A DNA stretch of 64,000 nucleotides from Polynucleobacter sp. JS-JIR-II-b4 (GTDB lineage Bacteria; Pseudomonadota; Gammaproteobacteria; Burkholderiales; Burkholderiaceae), in NCBI RefSeq assembly GCF_018687815.1, contig NZ_CP061306.1, positions 310,001 through 374,000 of the forward strand, read 5' to 3'. Position 1 is the first letter of the stretch, and each line of letters begins with the position of its first letter. This document shows positions 55,624 through 64,000 of the stretch, one piece after another. A program made the position numbers and the translations under genes. Under the pieces are notes generated by a model that did not search any database, had not been told where the DNA came from, and worked only from the letters and a program-made list of their open reading frames with translations.

Positions 55624-57090
55624 ATGAATATTTATCAAAAAATTATTAGCGCTGCCCAACGGAATCCAGCGGCACCGGCTTTTATATCCGCTCAAGGTTA
55701 CCTCACTTACGGCCAGTTCATTTCTCTGATTGCATTTGCCTCACAAGAATTACATCGGCAAGGAGTGGTTAAAGGCGATGTGGTAGGGGTGATGCTCTCT
55801 CATATTCCGTTACATGCCGCAGTAGTGGTTGCGATTGCGCAGCTTGGAGGAATTTCCATTAGCCTAAATCAGGATATTCCTGCTCCTGAAATGGCTAAGC
55901 GGGTAAAACGCTTTTCCGTAAAGTATCTTGTACGTACGGCTGATATACCGCCAGCTATTGGAGTTAAAAATATTGAATTCACAAAAATTAATTTCGGAGC
56001 AGGACAGTATCACTTCGACTTAAGCAAGGAGGGCTTACCAGAGCCAAAGTCTGATGACCCAGCACGTTTTTTACTAACGTCTGGATCTACTGGAGATGGT
56101 CAAGCTATTTTGCATACCCAGCAATCGTGGGTAGAGAGAGTTAATAAAACAGTTGATGGAATTGAGTCAAGTTCTCGCATAGTTCTTCCAGATATCTATA
56201 GCACCTTAGGAAACATCTTTTTATTGGGTACTTTATTTTCCGGCGCTGCTTTGATTGTTAATAGAAGAGCTACGATACTTGAGTTGATAACCGATATTAA
56301 TACGTACGCTGCAACCCATCTAATTTTCCCTCCCTATATTTTTCAGCGCATGCTTGAACATATTCCGGAAAAGGGCATTGCTTTTCCAACTGTTCAGCAT
56401 TTGAGGCCTGTGGGATCGAGCTTGTCAAAACCCTTATTAGATGCTTTGCTAACTCGAGTGTCACCTAATGTCTACTATCCTTATGGCATCAGTGAAGTTG
56501 GTGCAATCAGCATAGCTACACCAGCTATGCTAAAAAAATACCCTCGCACTAGCGGCAAAATTAAGTCTTGGAGCAAGGCCGAGATAGTGGATGAAAATGA
56601 AATGATTGTAAAAGCTGGTGAGATTGGGCAAATACGGGTAAAAGTAGAAGGCATGACCAATCAGTACTATGAGGCCCCTGATGTTAGCAAGGCGAAATTT
56701 CGTGATGGGTGGTTTTATAGCAGTGACCATGGCTACATTAATGAAGAGGGCCTGCTCTTTATTCAAGGTCGCATGGATGATCTAATCAATTTAGATGGCA
56801 AGAAATTATTTCCTACGCAATTAGAGGAGCAAATCATTAACACGAGTCATATTGCTGATTGCGCATTTTTTACCATCAAGGCGAAAGAAGTGGACCAACT
56901 CTTTGGAGCATTTGTAGCGAGTAGGCATGATATTGATAGAGCCTTGGCAAACCATCCTCACCTGAAGTCTTTACTGGGCGATCGTTATTTTTCTGTGGCT
57001 TCTTTGCCACGCAATACAAATGGAAAAATTTTACGTAAAGATTTAGTCAGTATTTTTTCCAAGGAAATTTCTGAAATTTCGAAAACTTAG
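55624..57090 (+). CDS. AMP-forming acyl-CoA synthetase/ligase family, copy 1
   Basis: A 488-residue ANL enzyme that activates a carboxylic acid as acyl-AMP. Motifs in order: RFLLTSGSTGDGQAILHTQ (A3 loop, about residue 150), YPYGISEVGAISIAT (A5), FYSSDHGYINEEGLLFIQGR (A7/A8, with the hinge Asp in MDDLINLDGKK) and the C-terminal lysine in LPRNTNGKILRKDL. All key residues are present, so it should be active. It is followed after 48 bp by a paralogue of identical length. The acid substrate is unknown, and no carrier protein is encoded beside it. Confidence 0.9.
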   Translation: MNIYQKIISAAQRNPAAPAFISAQGYLTYGQFISLIAFASQELHRQGVVKGDVVGVMLSHIPLHAAVVVAIAQLGGISISLNQDIPAPEMAKRVKRFSVKYLVRTADIPPAIGVKNIEFTKINFGAGQYHFDLSKEGLPEPKSDDPARFLLTSGSTGDGQAILHTQQSWVERVNKTVDGIESSSRIVLPDIYSTLGNIFLLGTLFSGAALIVNRRATILELITDINTYAATHLIFPPYIFQRMLEHIPEKGIAFPTVQHLRPVGSSLSKPLLDALLTRVSPNVYYPYGISEVGAISIATPAMLKKYPRTSGKIKSWSKAEIVDENEMIVKAGEIGQIRVKVEGMTNQYYEAPDVSKAKFRDGWFYSSDHGYINEEGLLFIQGRMDDLINLDGKKLFPTQLEEQIINTSHIADCAFFTIKAKEVDQLFGAFVASRHDIDRALANHPHLKSLLGDRYFSVASLPRNTNGKILRKDLVSIFSKEISEISKT

Positions 57091-57138
57091 CCCTTTTAAG
57101 TGGTGCGAAAAAATGAATAACAATACTTAATTTCAATA

Positions 57139-58605
57139 ATGAATATTTACCAAAAAGTGAAAGCTGGTGCTGAAATTAATTTAGCAGCCCCCGCATTCAT
57201 CTCACCCCAAGGCTACCTTACGCATGGCCAATTTCTTGCGCTGATTGGATGGGCAGCAAAGCAGCTACACGCCCGCGGCGTTCGTAAGGGAAGCATCGTT
57301 GGCATCTCCCTTCCTCATTCTGCTTTGCATGCAGCCGTCTTGGTTGCGGTAGCGCAATTGGGGGCAGTTTCTGTTAGCTTGCAACATTTTTTTCCTCCCC
57401 TTGAAATTGCTGGGCGGATTAAACGATTTAAAGTGCAATATCTCATCCGAAATACAGATCTCAAAGAAGTGCCTGATGTCATCAATATTGAATTGGGAAA
57501 AATCGATATTAAAAAGAATGACCCACTTTTTGATCCAACAAAATTAGGTTTAGAAAACGCAACTTCAGATGATTCCGCTCGTTTTTTATTAACTTCGGGA
57601 TCTACAGGCGAACCCCAAGCGGTGCTACATACTCATGCCTCCTGGATTGAAAGGGCGATTAGAACGGTAGATGCCATTGACTCAAGTTCAAGGGTGATAT
57701 TGCCTGATATGTATGGAACCCTCGGGAATGTTTTTTTGCTGGGCACTTTATTTGCAGGTGGTGCTGTAGTGCTGGCAAGAATGGATAATTATCAAACCTT
57801 GATCAGTGATATTAATTGTTTTGCTGTTACCCATTTGATATTTCCTCCATACATATTCATGGCTATGATGCCTTTTCTTCCTAAGGATGGTGTTGCCTTT
57901 CCGACAGTTAAACATCTAAGGCCAGTAGGCTCAGGATTATCAACACCCTTTATCCAGGACTTAATCACCCGTTTTTCACCTCATGTTTGTTTTCCTTATG
58001 GCATTAGTGAGGTGGGCGCAATTAGTCTCGCCACTGCAGAGATGCTGCAACGCTATCCTGAAACTAGTGGAAAAATTAAGGATTGGAGTAAGGCTCAAGT
58101 GGTGGATGAGAATGATCAGGTCTTACCTTTTGGGCGGTCTGGACAGATTCGGGTTGCAGTAGCAGGGATGCCAAATGAGTATTACGGTGAGCCTGAATTA
58201 TCTAAATTAAAGTTTCGTGATGGTTGGTTTTATAGCAGTGATCACGGCTATATCAACGAAGAGGGTTACTTATTTATCGAAGGGCGTTTGGATGATTTGA
58301 TTAACTTTGATGGCAGCAAAATTAATCCTATCCGAATAGAGTCCTATGTTGTGAATAATACCCCCATCAAAGAGTGTGCCATTTTTGCCATAAAGGTTAA
58401 TGGTAAAAATAGACTTTGTGGCGCATTCGTAGCTAGCAAAGAAACAGTTGCTAAATCTTTAGAAGATCACCCATCTATTCGTGACGTATTAAAGGGTTGT
58501 TACTTCTCGATAAATGCATTGCCCAGAAATGACAATGGCAAGGTCAGAAGAAAAGATTTAGCTAGCGTTTTTGCAAATGAGATTGCTCAATTCTCCAAAG
58601 CATAG
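57139..58605 (+). CDS. AMP-forming acyl-CoA synthetase/ligase family, copy 2
   Basis: A 488-residue paralogue of the upstream gene, sharing the opening MNIYQK and most of the chain (APAFIS-PQGYLTHGQFLALI, RFLLTSGSTGEPQAVLHTH, FPYGISEVGAISLAT, FYSSDHGYINEEGYLFIEGR, LPRNDNGKVRRKDL). The two clearly arose by tandem duplication but have diverged throughout, so they probably take different acids. It ends convergently, 38 bp from the minus-strand fusion gene. Both lack an attached carrier domain. Confidence 0.9.
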   Translation: MNIYQKVKAGAEINLAAPAFISPQGYLTHGQFLALIGWAAKQLHARGVRKGSIVGISLPHSALHAAVLVAVAQLGAVSVSLQHFFPPLEIAGRIKRFKVQYLIRNTDLKEVPDVINIELGKIDIKKNDPLFDPTKLGLENATSDDSARFLLTSGSTGEPQAVLHTHASWIERAIRTVDAIDSSSRVILPDMYGTLGNVFLLGTLFAGGAVVLARMDNYQTLISDINCFAVTHLIFPPYIFMAMMPFLPKDGVAFPTVKHLRPVGSGLSTPFIQDLITRFSPHVCFPYGISEVGAISLATAEMLQRYPETSGKIKDWSKAQVVDENDQVLPFGRSGQIRVAVAGMPNEYYGEPELSKLKFRDGWFYSSDHGYINEEGYLFIEGRLDDLINFDGSKINPIRIESYVVNNTPIKECAIFAIKVNGKNRLCGAFVASKETVAKSLEDHPSIRDVLKGCYFSINALPRNDNGKVRRKDLASVFANEIAQFSKA

Positions 58606-58643
58606 AAATCCTCTTTCTTGCTCAAAGAGCTTAACATTGCTCA

Positions 58644-60584
58644 CTATCTCTTGTAAATGATTTGAGGTTTGGTATAAAAATCTCGATTCCAACGCCCATG
58701 CTCTGGCATGCCAATGCCTGATTCTTTCCAGCCTAAAAACGGACCATTAACATTGAAGGGTGGTCTTGCTTTGTTAAGGGATAGCAGGCCTGCTTGTGCT
58801 TGCTGCATAAAATAATCTTGATTTGCTGGCATGGCTGAATAGAGCACTCCAAGTAAGCCTTGCTCTACACCATTGTGTAACGCAATTGCTTCTTCAAGAT
58901 CCTGGCATTGACATATAGCAATGACTGGTCCAAAAAGTTCTTCAGTCCAAATGGGTGAGGTGATGCTGGGATTGATGAAAATGGTCGGCGTCATCCAATT
59001 GCCATTTTCAGAAAGGTCTTGTGGGGTCAATGCTATTGCTAGGGTTTTAGTTCCCTTGCTTTTCTCAAGCTCAATTTGATTTAATAAAAATGCTTTTTGC
59101 TCAGAGTTGATGATAGGCCCCATCTGAGTTTTGGAATCATGCGGACAGCCTATATTAAGTGCATCAATTGCATCCTTAAAAAGCAGAGAAAATTCGTCCG
59201 CTATAACTGATTCAACAATGATTCTTCGGATCGCAGTGCAGCGTTGTCCGGCAAAGCTAAAAATTGCACCCGCTAGATCCTGGGCGGCCTCCGATAAATT
59301 GGCATCACGTAATATGATTGCCGCATTATTTCCGCCCAGTTCAGCTTGCAGAGGTATCCCAAGCCGATGGGTAACGCTGGCTACTTTTTTCCCAACTACG
59401 AGGGATCCTGTAAATGAGATGGCTGTTGAGAATGGGGATTCAATGAGAGATTTACCCGTATGGGCCCCGCCCAAAATTAAGCCGATGAGGTGATCAAGAT
59501 TGGCTTCTTTTAAGGAGTCCATCAACAATTCAGAAAGATGCGATGCAGGAAGGGCTGGCTTCCAGAGGGCAACATTGCCAAATCCAAGGGCGGGCCCTAT
59601 TTTGCTGATAGGAATAGCAAAAGGATTATTCCAAGGGGTAATTAAAGTGACTAAACCAAGCGGATGGTAGCGCACATCGTGATTGGCAAAAGACTCTATA
59701 TCGTCAAGAGTGGCGCAGATATTTTCAAGTAAATTAAACCCGTACTGGACTTCAGCGTTGGCATCATTGAGTGGCTTACCTAAATCAGTAATGAGTGTAT
59801 CAACCCAAAGCTTCTCTTTATTCTTGAGAATACGAAGCCAATTTTTTAACTCTGCAGAACGAGTCTGAATGGATAATTTTTTCCAAGATGCTTGGGCATT
59901 GAGGACGTCTCTTCCAATAGCTTCAATTTGGAATGAGGTTTGTGGAATGACTTCAAACAAAACCTCTTCGACGTTACAGGGATTCAAGTGTTTCCAAGTC
60001 GAAGATGCATTCGCGAAGAGTGGAGTGCTCTCCCAATCCCGCATTAAATTTTTTGAGCTAGTGCAGACTGCCGCCCTTCCATCTAACCAATGCAATGTGG
60101 AATCCGCGTGCAGCGCATCATAAGATCCTACCGCATCTATAGGAATGATTACCTTTAGGCCTCTAGCATAGGCTCCCAGGGCTGCTTCTCTAATACATGC
60201 ATGGGTGTATAGGCCCATCACTATTAAGGTGTGAATGCCAGCTAAATTGATGGCTTGATTTAATTCAGGTAGATCAAAAGCATTAAAGAATTGCTTTGTA
60301 AAGACGGGCTCATTTAAATGGGGTGCCAATAGTGGGGGAGGTTTTACTCCCACAGAGCCGAGTCGACAGGTTGATATAGAGTTGGTATGCCAATGCGGCA
60401 TGGCATTTGAGCCGTCTTGGGCTACTACGGTATGGGTATGAAAAATAGGTATTGTGTTTTGACGTGCCCAATCAAGCAGAGCATGCATTGAAGCAATGAT
60501 TTCAGACCTAGTGGGCATCAGATTAGGGTGATTGAAAAAATCCTCTTGAGCATCAATCACCAAAATTCCGAAACCCTTACTCAT
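58644..60584 (-). CDS. Fusion of isochorismatase-like cysteine hydrolase and aldehyde dehydrogenase
   Basis: A 646-residue two-domain protein. Residues 1-190 are a cysteine hydrolase: Asp in LVIDAQEDFFNHP, Lys in PVFTKQFFNAFD and Cys in YTHACIREAALGAYARG form the D-K-C triad. Residues about 205-646 are an aldehyde dehydrogenase with Asn in ITPWNNPFAIP, the nucleotide loop SFTGSLVVGKKVA, Glu in QAELGGNNAAIIL and the nucleophile Cys in AGQRCTAIRR. Both active sites look complete. The start overlaps the stop of the gene upstream (ATGA), so the two are coupled. Substrates are unknown; a hydrolase that frees a product to be oxidised is a plausible reason for fusion. Confidence 0.88.
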   Translation of the reverse strand: MSKGFGILVIDAQEDFFNHPNLMPTRSEIIASMHALLDWARQNTIPIFHTHTVVAQDGSNAMPHWHTNSISTCRLGSVGVKPPPLLAPHLNEPVFTKQFFNAFDLPELNQAINLAGIHTLIVMGLYTHACIREAALGAYARGLKVIIPIDAVGSYDALHADSTLHWLDGRAAVCTSSKNLMRDWESTPLFANASSTWKHLNPCNVEEVLFEVIPQTSFQIEAIGRDVLNAQASWKKLSIQTRSAELKNWLRILKNKEKLWVDTLITDLGKPLNDANAEVQYGFNLLENICATLDDIESFANHDVRYHPLGLVTLITPWNNPFAIPISKIGPALGFGNVALWKPALPASHLSELLMDSLKEANLDHLIGLILGGAHTGKSLIESPFSTAISFTGSLVVGKKVASVTHRLGIPLQAELGGNNAAIILRDANLSEAAQDLAGAIFSFAGQRCTAIRRIIVESVIADEFSLLFKDAIDALNIGCPHDSKTQMGPIINSEQKAFLLNQIELEKSKGTKTLAIALTPQDLSENGNWMTPTIFINPSITSPIWTEELFGPVIAICQCQDLEEAIALHNGVEQGLLGVLYSAMPANQDYFMQQAQAGLLSLNKARPPFNVNGPFLGWKESGIGMPEHGRWNRDFYTKPQIIYKR

Positions 60585-61729
60585 AGGGTTAGGCCTTGCA
60601 ATTGCTGTCTTAAAGAGTGACCAACCTGTTCGCCAAATTCACGTGTGCCATAAGTTCCGCAGCCAGCAGGGGCAATATCTGAGGTGTAAATGCCTCTTTG
60701 TAATGTAGTCTTTACCGCTTGACGCAGAGCGTTATCGCCTTCGGGCCAATGGAAGCTCTCTCTCAGTAGCATTCCAAGAGAAAAGATTTGTCCTATGGGA
60801 TTTGCAATATCTTTACCTGCGATATCTCGGGCAGCCCCATGACCTGTTTGGTATACACCATTACCAGCTGAATTAAAGTTGCCTGAATAGGATAGGCCCC
60901 GCGAGGCAAGTAAGAGTGAGGCGCAGTCTGCCAATACATCGCCGAATAAATTAGGGGAAACAACAACATCAAATTGAGACGGGTTTGCAATGAGTTGATA
61001 GACAGCGTTATCAATCTCATGTTGAAAGAGTGCAACATCTGAAAATTCAGCTTGCATCTGTTGCGCACATTCCCACCATAACTCAGAAATACTTGGAATC
61101 CCACCGGGTTTTAAAACCACATGAAGGCGTTGACGACGTTTATGTGCTAATTTAAACGCTACCTTCAAGATTTGCATAATTTGTGATTGTGTATAGGCAA
61201 AATTTTGGCTTGCAACGACTTCACCTTCATTTGTAATTGCTTTGGACCATTCGCCCTGATAAATTCCGGCCATGTTTTCTCGTACCATGATGATGTCAGT
61301 ATTTCTCACTTGATTAGGGCGAATGGCACCTGATTCAATTAACTCAGGAAGGGGCTCAATAGGAGTGAACTTGCAGTAAAGTTCAAATTGTCTACGCATC
61401 TCATAGACAAAGCGTTCGCCGCCTGGGCCACAAAAAAGAGCGCCCTTTTGCAAAAAGATTGACTCACTAAAATCAATAATCTCACTCGACAAGCTAGAGC
61501 CATACTTTTCTTTGGCTGGGTACCCAATCAATCCACCCGTCTCTAGCTTAAACTCACGTTGCGTATGCAATTTCAAAATTTCAAGCAAACTGAGTGCCAC
61601 TGAAACAACTTCGCTACCTACACCCTCGCCTATTAAAACTCCAATGACGTGTTTATTTTTAGGGTCAAACGAAGAAGGGGTGCCATCAATGCATTTTAAT
61701 AGCTGACGATTTGATGTATGGCTAAACAT
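60581..61729 (-). CDS. Isocitrate/isopropylmalate dehydrogenase family enzyme
   Basis: A 382-residue beta-decarboxylating dehydrogenase. The N-terminal VIGVLIGEGVGSEVVSVAL, the substrate-binding RRQFELYCKFTP, the MVRENMAGIYQGEW segment and the metal-site region VVSPNLFGDVLADCASLL are visible. ATG at 61729 is preferred, with GAAAAG at ribosome distance; an in-frame GTG nine bases upstream is an alternative. The family includes LeuB, tartrate and homoisocitrate dehydrogenases. The arginine and loop pattern does not match standard LeuB, so an accessory catabolic or biosynthetic role is more likely. Coupled to the fusion gene by four bases. Confidence 0.87.
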   Translation of the reverse strand: MFSHTSNRQLLKCIDGTPSSFDPKNKHVIGVLIGEGVGSEVVSVALSLLEILKLHTQREFKLETGGLIGYPAKEKYGSSLSSEIIDFSESIFLQKGALFCGPGGERFVYEMRRQFELYCKFTPIEPLPELIESGAIRPNQVRNTDIIMVRENMAGIYQGEWSKAITNEGEVVASQNFAYTQSQIMQILKVAFKLAHKRRQRLHVVLKPGGIPSISELWWECAQQMQAEFSDVALFQHEIDNAVYQLIANPSQFDVVVSPNLFGDVLADCASLLLASRGLSYSGNFNSAGNGVYQTGHGAARDIAGKDIANPIGQIFSLGMLLRESFHWPEGDNALRQAVKTTLQRGIYTSDIAPAGCGTYGTREFGEQVGHSLRQQLQGLTL

Positions 61730-62217
61730 GGCTATCACTTTTCATTAATATGCTGCCCAGGTTAATGGGTAAGATTCAATATTTTATCAGGACAGCTATT
61801 CCTATTCATTAGATTCACCAACTTTCGCTAATAGGGGCGTGTATTTAATGAGTTATTTTTATGGGGTTGGTATCAGCATGGCCTAAAAGTCGTGTCTTAC
61901 AGGTAACTGATGAGTATCGATTACCAGTACGGCCAATAACTATAAGTTAAAAGATTTAACCTGCTGCCCACCAAATCAAATCCTTAAATACCACTTGAGG
62001 AAATCAATAGCGTGCGATGGCGACCTGTACACTTAATACAAAAGATAGGCAGTACAAAACTATTGGATTTCATCCCAAGGCTCAGAACTTTCAAGGACAG
62101 ACTATGGTGGAAGGTGGTTATTACTGTGTCCCACAGTAAGGGATAAACGGTCGTTTGGAATACATTATGCAATCTTAAGTTTTGCCCAAACCAAAATGTT
62201 GATACTGGGATTAATAA
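61730..62217. other. 488-bp gap with a 19-bp inverted repeat
   Basis: No gene is recognised. The gap must contain the promoter of the dehydrogenase operon. It holds a perfect inverted repeat, TTACTGTG (62121-62128) and CACAGTAA (62132-62139), with a three-base spacer, and a smaller one, GTTAAA-AGA-TTTAAC (61946-61960). A 40-codon frame at 62017-62139 is possible but has no ribosome site and no resemblance to known proteins. Confidence 0.5.
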
Positions 62218-62697
62218 TCAGAGTAACTTGTTGGCAGCCTTAATGAGCCTTTGCTGGCGGATCAAAGCGATCGGTTTGGATTTTCGCTCACCCTTTTTAA
62301 AGTGTCTTTTGAACAAGATATCTTGACGTTGATAAATTTTGATGAACTGCTTCCAAAGAGGGAGCAGTACCCCTGGCTCAATTCCAGAAAATGCAGTGCA
62401 ATAAATAGCCTCACCCTTGGCAACTAACTCATTGGTATAGGGGCTTCTGTCTTCGCGCAAACAATCTTCCTTTACTTTTGCGCTCACACCCATCCATAGC
62501 ATGACTCCCAAAACCTTATTTTCACTAAGCAATAAGAGGTAATTATCGTTGCTGATACTGGCATAAAAAGTATGGATTTGCCGCATTGGCAACATCTGGT
62601 AACTTGGATCTCTGATTAATATCAACAGGATGATTCTTAGGGCTTCATCCTTGTTATTAAGACGAGCAAAGGTATAAGCAGGCAAATTTGAACTCAC
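62218..62697 (-). CDS. Possible HlyC-like (toxin-activating acyltransferase type) protein
   Basis: A 159-residue protein. The pattern ISNDNYLLLLSENKVLGVMLWMGVSAKV resembles the QYVLL...PVAYCSWANLS region of HlyC-type lysine acyltransferases, and the length is close (about 170). However, where HlyC has its catalytic His (SPLHRNWP) this protein reads DPSYQMLP, with Tyr. So it may be a non-catalytic relative, a different acyltransferase, or unrelated. Its C-terminal part is strongly basic (KRHFKKGERKSKP). The gene stands alone between the 488-bp gap and the antiporter. The name is tentative. Confidence 0.45.
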   Translation of the reverse strand: MSSNLPAYTFARLNNKDEALRIILLILIRDPSYQMLPMRQIHTFYASISNDNYLLLLSENKVLGVMLWMGVSAKVKEDCLREDRSPYTNELVAKGEAIYCTAFSGIEPGVLLPLWKQFIKIYQRQDILFKRHFKKGERKSKPIALIRQQRLIKAANKLL

Positions 62698-62786
62698 TTT
62701 AAGATGAGATATGGATTGAGTATTTAACTAAAGCAGTATATAAGTTAAGCTTACGTCAGTATTTGGTTCAACTTTGCATTTCTGAA

Positions 62787-63818
62787 CTATGGCACCAAGC
62801 TCAGGAATAGGTATTCAAAGAAAATGATCAAATGAACCACCCCTTGTAAGCGGGTGGTTCTACCAATAGCTAGTGTGAGCGCACCAATAAAGAGGGTCAA
62901 GTACATCAGCGTCATATTGAGATCACTGATTCCTAGGCTCAAGGGTAAATTAAAGAAGATGGCAATCGCAGCAATCACTGGAATAGATAAGCCAATACTG
63001 GCTAGGGCTGAGCCGAGCGCTAAATTGAGGCTACTTTGCAAGCGGTTTGCTCGGGCTGCTCTGACTGCGGCTAAAGCCTCTGGTAGTAAGACTAATAGTG
63101 CAATAGCAATGCCTACAATCGTCTTGGGTGCTCCCGCAGCTTTCACGCCAGCTTCAATCGCAGGACTAAGTAACTCCGCTAAACCTACTACGACTATTAA
63201 AGACAAAATCAGCAGTGCAACGCTCACCGCCGTTTTGAGGTTGCTGGGCTTTAGCGCATGAAAATTAATATCTGTTTTTTTATCTTGCGCCTTAGGTAGG
63301 TAGTAGTCACGATGACTCACAGTTTGAAAAAATAAGAAGGCGATATACAGCACGAATGAGGCAATTCCAGCAAAGGCCAATTGACTCTTAGTAAAGTCTG
63401 GTCCTGGAGTGCTTGTAGTTACGATTGGCATTACCAAAATAAATGTTGCTAAAGCAGTTAGTACTGCTAAGGCAGAGTTAGCACCTTCATTGCGAAATGA
63501 CATTTCATGGTGCTTAAGGCCGCCGATAAAAATACATAAACCAATCACGCCATTAATCACAATCATGACTGTTGCAAATACGGCATCGCGAGCAATGAAT
63601 TCAGACCCGTCATGACCGGAAAGCATCATTGAAACAATGAGGGATACCTCAATAATAGTGACGCTGATAGCCAGCACTAATGCTCCATATGGCTCCCCAG
63701 TTTTATGTGCCACCACTTCAGCATGGTGAACTGCTGAAAGAACTCCACCGATGAGTATGACGCTCATTAGGACAATGAACCAAGTTTGGCCGCTAAGCTG
63801 GTGTAGAAGATTTAGCAT
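62787..63818 (-). CDS. chaA: ChaA-type calcium/proton (cation) antiporter
   Basis: A 343-residue membrane protein with about ten helices. The duplicated acidic helices of the CaCA superfamily are visible: ALVLAISVTIIEVSLIVSMML in the first half and ALLVLLPEALAAVRAARANRLQ in the second half, followed by NLALGSALASIGLSIPV, the Asn/Ser-rich partner motif. In E. coli ChaA exports calcium, sodium and potassium in exchange for protons. The operon context is plain: it stands alone on the minus strand, divergent from the chelatase-like gene. Confidence 0.9.
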   Translation of the reverse strand: MLNLLHQLSGQTWFIVLMSVILIGGVLSAVHHAEVVAHKTGEPYGALVLAISVTIIEVSLIVSMMLSGHDGSEFIARDAVFATVMIVINGVIGLCIFIGGLKHHEMSFRNEGANSALAVLTALATFILVMPIVTTSTPGPDFTKSQLAFAGIASFVLYIAFLFFQTVSHRDYYLPKAQDKKTDINFHALKPSNLKTAVSVALLILSLIVVVGLAELLSPAIEAGVKAAGAPKTIVGIAIALLVLLPEALAAVRAARANRLQSSLNLALGSALASIGLSIPVIAAIAIFFNLPLSLGISDLNMTLMYLTLFIGALTLAIGRTTRLQGVVHLIIFFEYLFLSLVP

Positions 63819-63938
63819 AAGTATTTTGAATGAGGGATTTTAGAGAGTACTTAACGAGGTTGAGTGAAAAATATTGAATGCTATTAATATGTATCAGATT
63901 ATCCATTTATTAAGACATCAAAAGGAAATTTAAAGAAA

Positions 63939-64000
63939 ATGCAGGCAATTATCTTATTTGGTCATGGTGCACGTGATGTGCGTTGGCGTGAACCGTTTGA
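63939..64000 (+). CDS. CbiX-like sirohydrochlorin chelatase (N-terminus, cut by window edge)
   Basis: Twenty codons are present, MQAIILFGHGARDVRWREPF, which match the start of CbiX/SirB-type chelatases, including the metal-binding His in FGHGARD. AAAGGAAAT lies at about ribosome distance. The rest lies outside the window. Confidence 0.75.
   Translation, partial: MQAIILFGHGARDVRWREPF

Noticed and set aside
58611..58629. CTCTTT/AAAGAG inverted repeat between the convergent ligase and fusion genes
   Set aside because: Short stem without a T run on either strand; too weak to call a bidirectional terminator.
62017..62139. Forty-codon frame in the 488-bp gap
   Set aside because: No ribosome site, no similarity recognised, and its end coincides with a palindrome.
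63819..63938. Divergent antiporter/chelatase gap as a regulatory region of special interest
   Set aside because: Short AT-rich promoter region with no clear repeat or riboswitch-like structure.

Overview
The window looks like the chromosome of a low-to-moderate GC betaproteobacterium. The gene families and local styles (YjbH-type capsule genes, PrtD-type type I exporter, a CbiX-like chelatase, ChaA-type antiporter) fit Burkholderiales, and a Polynucleobacter-like freshwater bacterium is my best guess. This assignment is inference: no rRNA or housekeeping marker is present. I saw no tRNA, rRNA, insertion sequence or CRISPR array.

Region 1 (1-30093) is a large surface-polysaccharide locus. It opens with two glycosyltransferases, a WecA-like initiating transferase on the minus strand and a Wzy-type polymerase broken by a frameshift in a run of eight T. 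A compact operon (4625-14443) follows that matches the layout of enterobacterial group 4 capsule / yjbEFGH operons: a small Gly/Ala-rich secreted protein (GfcA/YjbE-like), a YjbF/GfcB lipoprotein, one long protein that appears to join GfcC and GfcD/YjbH, an unknown two-helix protein, an Etp-like phosphatase, a Wza/GfcE exporter, a Wzc/Etk tyrosine kinase and a VanZ-like protein. A strong intrinsic terminator sits right after the first gene. Next come a second WecA-like transferase, a flippase, a sugar aminotransferase and a PglD-like acetyltransferase. After a 604-bp AT-rich gap there are glycosyltransferases, a pyruvyl transferase, a second polymerase/ligase, an epimerase, an FkbM methyltransferase, a WcaI-like transferase and a WcaJ-like initiating transferase. 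Together these can make, decorate, flip, polymerise and export a polysaccharide.

Region 2 (30192-55542) is a type I secretion island. An ABC exporter, adaptor, TolC-like channel and a Crp/Fnr-family regulator form one operon, followed by a 5210-residue secreted repeat protein. CRP-type palindromes (TGTGA-N6-TCACA type) lie before the exporter operon and before the giant gene, and the regulator carries the matching recognition-helix residues. The giant protein carries three copies of an RTX plus C-terminal-secretion-type module, as if three exoproteins had fused. It also has a 930-bp tandem repeat with a 486-bp identical stretch and about twelve copies of a ~143-residue repeat. Downstream lie a small conserved protein, a glycosyltransferase, an unknown protein, a PaaK/CapK-like adenylating enzyme and a secreted trypsin-like protease.

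Region 3 (55624-64000) holds a tandem pair of AMP-forming ligases, a convergent operon of an isopropylmalate-dehydrogenase-family enzyme with a cysteine-hydrolase/aldehyde-dehydrogenase fusion, a divergent HlyC-like protein, a calcium/proton antiporter and the start of a CbiX-like chelatase.
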